Origin: PZPK01 sp047628385 | Lineage (GTDB): Bacteria; Pseudomonadota; Gammaproteobacteria; Pseudomonadales; Oleiphilaceae | Direction: 5' to 3' | Length of the DNA: 20,065 nucleotides | Assembly (NCBI GenBank): GCA_047628385.1 | Contig: JBLHVH010000038.1 | Coordinates: 1-20,065 of the forward strand | Part shown: positions 16,086 through 20,065 of the stretch, one piece after another | Position numbering within the stretch: position 1 is the first letter of the stretch | Layout: every line of letters starts with the position of its first letter | Notes under the pieces: generated by a model | The model's database searches: none | What the model was told of the DNA's origin: nothing | The model's input: the letters and a program-made list of their open reading frames with translations, nothing else | Position numbers and translations under genes: made by a program

Positions 16086-16934
16086 TTATTTAATTAGTAG
16101 TATTTCAATATGCTCTTTAGGTGATGCATCAACCACTTTTACCAGACTTACAGGTTGCGTGCTTAGATCATACCAGTACTCAATTTCTCTTTGGTTGCTT
16201 ATCGTCACGTTAACCTTATGAAGGTCTTGCTTCATATTTTTTTGATGAGGAAATGATTTCTCATCTTCAACACTTTGAGTCTGAATCGTGATGTCATAAT
16301 ATTGGCTACCTACTTCTGACTCGAGATCAAATACTCGAAGAGCTCGTCCTTTTCTATTTAATATTTCTTCATGAAGACGTATAGATAGAGAAGAAAGTGT
16401 TATATCAAAATCTTTTGGATTGATGTATATCACATTTGACTCTGTAGGTTTTAAGTCTTGTATTTCTTTGGAAAATGACTCAGTAAGTAATTCGTTTGAC
16501 AGTATATGTTCAAATGTTTGTGACCATTCTGATTGCATAAGAGCGAGTTTAGGTCTATCCAACTGATAGACTAAAATACTTTGTTTCAGCCTTGCTCCCT
16601 GTGTTGGTCTGAGTCGAGTTAGCAATAAGTAATTATCATATAACATGGCATATTCGGCTTGAACAATTTTATGATCATTATTGTAGTGTTCAAACTTGAA
16701 AGAATAGACATTCATGTCTCCCCAAAAAGAAGGTATTATGGCTGCGCTCATTTCAGCTAAGCGCTCGCCGTTAGAAGTTGGCCGATGCACAATACGACTA
16801 TAGCCAACGTCTTCACCATCGTACTTCACGAGATATTTCCAATCTACATTTTTTGCATCTGAAGCGTTCATTACAGGTGCGTGTAGGATTACTAACGTTA
16901 TCGCTGTTGCTTTAATAAATACGAATAGACTCAT
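16086..16934 (-). CDS. Secreted protein of unknown function, paired with RND permease
   Basis: 282 residues. The N-terminal MSLFVFIKATAITLVILHA is a signal peptide, cleaved near NAS (about residue 25). The mature protein is beta-rich and starts VDWKYLVKYDGEDVGYSRIV, a pattern seen in DUF6134/DUF3108-like periplasmic proteins, in which a strand with a G.. motif is followed by ERLAEMSAAIIPSFWG. No catalytic motif is visible. The ATG overlaps the permease stop by four bases (ATGA), a sign of coupled translation and shared function, perhaps an envelope accessory of the pump. The family link is by resemblance only. Confidence 0.65.
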   Translation of the reverse strand: MSLFVFIKATAITLVILHAPVMNASDAKNVDWKYLVKYDGEDVGYSRIVHRPTSNGERLAEMSAAIIPSFWGDMNVYSFKFEHYNNDHKIVQAEYAMLYDNYLLLTRLRPTQGARLKQSILVYQLDRPKLALMQSEWSQTFEHILSNELLTESFSKEIQDLKPTESNVIYINPKDFDITLSSLSIRLHEEILNRKGRALRVFDLESEVGSQYYDITIQTQSVEDEKSFPHQKNMKQDLHKVNVTISNQREIEYWYDLSTQPVSLVKVVDASPKEHIEILLIK

Positions 16935-19900
16935 TCAATTTCTCTCTTTATAGGATGATTTTTAGTTGCTTTGGTCTTACTATTACTGGGCGACCAAAGC
17001 GCTTTAATGTCATGTGAAATGGCAATCAAAACCGGAATAATAATTAAGGTAATGCCCGTTGCGAATATCTCGCCAAAAGCCAAAGATATGGCTGCCGGTA
17101 TTAGGTACTGGGCTTGCTCTGAAGTTTCTAGCATCAGCGGGGTTAAACCTGCGACCGTAGTCGTGGTCGTCAGAAAAATTGCTTTAAACCTTCCTAAACC
17201 TGCGTCATTGAGTGCGGCATGCATGGACATGCCTTCAGCAGTGGCTTGGTTATAACGCGTCAGCATCACTAATGAATCATTCACAACGACCCCTGATAGC
17301 GCCAACATACCAAAAAAAGACAACAAACTAAGTGGCACATCCATGATGAGATGACCTATTGCCGCGCCGACAAAGCCAAAAGGAATGACAGACATAATGA
17401 TAACTGGTTGTGTATAAGACTTGAGGGGAATCGCTAACAATATATAAATTAGTACGCTCGTGAATAGCAATGCATTCGTTAGACTCCCTTTAATACTGAA
17501 AACCTCTGCTAGCTCACCCGCCTCTTTTATTTCAATACCAGGATAATATGCTTCTATTCCATTCGAATATGTACCAAAAATTTCAGCACCCAACTCAGAG
17601 GGAGATATACGTGATTTGTCTAAACTAGCGTAAAGGGTATTGATGCGCTTACCGTTGCTGCGTGCCACGTAATCGGTGACATAAGAGGATTCTATATTGG
17701 CAATTGACGTCACTAAGAACCATTTTCCGTGTTGATCTTGAATACGCATATTAAAGATATCGGACATGGCATCGCGCGATGACGCCATATCCTCAACAAT
17801 AATTTTAACTTCTTGCGAGCCACGCTGTATTCTTATCGCTTCTGCACCGCCAAATCTTCCTCCTATTTGAGTAGCCAGATATTCATCGGTAAAACCTAAA
17901 TATTTGGCTTCGGGCTTAAGGGTGAGTCGAAGCTGGGGCTGTCCTGGTTTTAAATCTTGCCTAACATTGCTGATACCACCAATGCTTCGTAAGTGCTCAA
18001 TTATCAAATCACTTGCCGCACGCAAAGCGGTATCATTATTGCCGATCACTTGCAGAGAAAAACCACCACCAGTTTGCTCTGATGCATTAAAACTTAGTTC
18101 AGTTGCGCCTTCTAACACGCCACTTTTTAGTCGCCATTGTTCCGTCATCGCTATAATTGATAACTGTTTACGTTCAACTGGAAGTGTTAGTTCGGCGTAG
18201 ATTTCGACTGATGACGCGCCGTTAACGACGGTCAATATATCTTTGACAGGTAGATGCTGAAGGTTATATTGATCCTGCCATTCTTGGTTAAGCCCGGTAA
18301 CAATTTTTTCAATATGCTTAGCGTTATTAGCGGTTAAGCTTGCCGGTGCTCGAGGATCCATTTCCATATGAACGGTGATAATTTGACCTGGAATATCAGG
18401 AAAAAAAACAGTACGTATACTGCCGTTACTGATTAAACTAATGCCAAAAACAGCCACCGCCAAAAATATAATCAGCACGGTATAACGTTGTTTGATTGAA
18501 AATTCGAGTATGGGTTGGTAAATTCGTGTTTTGAAAACCTCTAATGACTGTTGAGCATAGCCTTGTATCGCTCTTACCACGCTCGACAACCATGAGAAAA
18601 TAGAGGCTTTTTTCGAACTATCAAGAGGTTCATCATCGAGATTTATTGCAGCAAGGTGAGCAGGTAAAAGAAATTTACTTTCAAAGAGTGAGAAGATCAG
18701 TGTCAGAATTACGACGCCAGCAAAACTGGCCAGAATTTTTCCCATGGCATTATCAATTAACAGCATGGGAAAGAATGCAGCGATTGTGGTTAGAACACCG
18801 TAAATAGTGGCCGTAGCAACTTTTTTTACACCGTTTTCAGTTCCTTTTATTGGGTCTTTGATTTTGCTTCGTTCTTCAAATACGCTTTCACCGACCACGA
18901 CAGCATCATCGACCAATATACCCAGAGCAATGATCAGACCGAAAGTGGTAATATCGTTGAGAGAATACCCTACCCAATCAGACCCCATAACCGCTAGCGC
19001 ACCAGCCACTGAAATTGGAATACCCATTGCAACCCAAAATGCGAGTTTAATATTCAAAAATAATGACAACAATATAAATACTAAGAGTAAGCCTTGAACG
19101 GCATTATCTTTAAGTAAACTAAGGCGTTCGGTGATGTAGTGGCTACTATCTGCCCAGGAGACTAGTTTGATTTTATTAGGTAAGCTTAATCGTTGCTCAA
19201 TAAGTGTGTCTTTTACCGCGTGCGCTATGTCTAAAAGATTTTCTTCTCGACCAATTAATATCTCCATCCCGATGCCTGGCTGCCCATTAAAGCGCACAAT
19301 AGAGTCGTCATCCTCGTAATCATCAATAACATTTGCAACATCTGTTAGTACAATTTCTCTGCCATCTTTGAAAGACTTGATACGAATTTCTTCGAAATCT
19401 AAGCGTTGAAGACGCTCATTGTCAGCGCGCAAGGCAATGGTGCCGCCGAGAGTTTTTAGTGAGCCTGCCTGAAAAGATATTGATGATTCACGAATACTGG
19501 TAATCACAAGTTCAGGGCTTAAATTATAGGCCAACATTTTGTCAGGTATTAATTCTATTCTAATTTCAGGTTGTTTCTTTCCCCATGATTTTATTTTTGA
19601 TACTTCAGGTAAAGCCAGAAGTGCTTCACGAACATCTGTTGCTGTTTTTTGAAGTGTATTGGTATCTGTATCACCGTAGAGTTGAACAATCATTGCTGCT
19701 AAGTCAAAGTCATTACGGGTAACAATAGGCTTTTCTGATTTCTCGGGTAGACCATAAATAGCGTCTAATTTGGCACGTAGGTCTTCAGATAGGCGTTCGA
19801 GTAAATAACCTTCTTGCTTTTGCACACTAACGGAAGAAATACCTTCGCTTGAATAAGAACTTACTTTTTTTACGCCGGCTAAACCTTCGATTGCTTTTTC

Positions 19901-20065
19901 AATCTTTCGAGTTATTTGCTGATCAACATGATCTACCTGGGCATTAGGGAAAATGGTCGTTATCTCAAGGGTATCTGCCGGTAATTTTGGAAAGCCTTCG
20001 ACACGTATTGAAGAAACCGTTAACCAACCTGCTACAAGCAGTAATACCATCATTAAATTAGCGGC
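16931..20065 (-). CDS. RND efflux permease (AcrB/HAE superfamily), N-terminus beyond the window
   Basis: 1044 residues are in the window; translation starts before base 20065, because the residues AANLMMV preceding the first Met match the usual RND opening (NPVAANLLM). Helix 1 is followed by a large periplasmic porter domain, a TM block with LVDDAVVV (the proton-relay Asp-Asp pair, equivalent to AcrB D407/D408; residues 381-388 counted from the Met at 20053), a second porter domain and a second TM block, ending in a basic tail. The conserved Lys940 of AcrB is replaced here: GVVVNDSLV aligns Asn-Asp where AcrB has Lys-Asn. This change is typical of a non-AcrB clade, and the transport coupling or substrates may differ. 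The partner membrane-fusion gene is not visible and probably lies upstream beyond the right edge. Overlaps the following gene by ATGA. Confidence 0.92.
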   Translation of the reverse strand, partial: AANLMMVLLLVAGWLTVSSIRVEGFPKLPADTLEITTIFPNAQVDHVDQQITRKIEKAIEGLAGVKKVSSYSSEGISSVSVQKQEGYLLERLSEDLRAKLDAIYGLPEKSEKPIVTRNDFDLAAMIVQLYGDTDTNTLQKTATDVREALLALPEVSKIKSWGKKQPEIRIELIPDKMLAYNLSPELVITSIRESSISFQAGSLKTLGGTIALRADNERLQRLDFEEIRIKSFKDGREIVLTDVANVIDDYEDDDSIVRFNGQPGIGMEILIGREENLLDIAHAVKDTLIEQRLSLPNKIKLVSWADSSHYITERLSLLKDNAVQGLLLVFILLSLFLNIKLAFWVAMGIPISVAGALAVMGSDWVGYSLNDITTFGLIIALGILVDDAVVVGESVFEERSKIKDPIKGTENGVKKVATATIYGVLTTIAAFFPMLLIDNAMGKILASFAGVVILTLIFSLFESKFLLPAHLAAINLDDEPLDSSKKASIFSWLSSVVRAIQGYAQQSLEVFKTRIYQPILEFSIKQRYTVLIIFLAVAVFGISLISNGSIRTVFFPDIPGQIITVHMEMDPRAPASLTANNAKHIEKIVTGLNQEWQDQYNLQHLPVKDILTVVNGASSVEIYAELTLPVERKQLSIIAMTEQWRLKSGVLEGATELSFNASEQTGGGFSLQVIGNNDTALRAASDLIIEHLRSIGGISNVRQDLKPGQPQLRLTLKPEAKYLGFTDEYLATQIGGRFGGAEAIRIQRGSQEVKIIVEDMASSRDAMSDIFNMRIQDQHGKWFLVTSIANIESSYVTDYVARSNGKRINTLYASLDKSRISPSELGAEIFGTYSNGIEAYYPGIEIKEAGELAEVFSIKGSLTNALLFTSVLIYILLAIPLKSYTQPVIIMSVIPFGFVGAAIGHLIMDVPLSLLSFFGMLALSGVVVNDSLVMLTRYNQATAEGMSMHAALNDAGLGRFKAIFLTTTTTVAGLTPLMLETSEQAQYLIPAAISLAFGEIFATGITLIIIPVLIAISHDIKALWSPSNSKTKATKNHPIKREIE

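Overview
The window most resembles a moderately AT-rich aquatic Gammaproteobacterium. The signs are a MipA/OmpV-family outer-membrane protein, RND efflux genes, lipoprotein and Sec signal peptides, sigma70-like promoters and a CTTAAG-type response-regulator box. No rRNA, tRNA, intact insertion sequence or CRISPR array is visible. All calls come from reading sequence and translations by eye; no database search was run.

Left block (1-8125, minus strand): a tightly packed seven-gene operon, read from about 8090 down to 209. In order it encodes an XpaC-like membrane protein, a TelA-family protein, a DUF4178-like protein, a large lipoprotein with a Gly/Arg/Asn-rich tail, a duplicated DUF350 membrane protein, a membrane-anchored spermidine synthase-like aminopropyltransferase, and a two-TM potassium channel with a cytosolic RCK/TrkA domain. 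Gaps run from an 8-nt overlap to 49 nt. The set looks like a cell-envelope stress module linking polyamine chemistry to ion flux. A frameshifted, N-terminally short DoxX-like remnant follows the channel gene and runs off the left edge.

Middle block (8546-14038): one 5-kb minus-strand gene for a 1680-residue secreted protein. It combines carbohydrate-binding-like beta domains, two PA14-like domains, three 83-residue DUF5011/HYR-type repeats, an Ig-like domain and a C-terminal region with a single CxxCH haem-c motif. A hairpin follows it. Upstream, at 13995-14038, lies a perfect 18-bp inverted repeat of unknown role.

Right block (14168-20065): a plus-strand MipA/OmpV gene converges on a minus-strand exported alpha/beta hydrolase gene. 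Both are preceded by the same promoter layout: CTTAAG-N5-CTTAAK, then 11 nt, then a -10 hexamer. The boxes match the published PmrA/BasR type (YTTAAK-N5-YTTAAK), so the two genes probably answer to one OmpR-family regulator encoded elsewhere. Upstream of the hydrolase are an unknown secreted protein and, overlapping it by ATGA, an RND efflux permease whose first residues lie beyond the right edge. These genes suggest an envelope-defence region.
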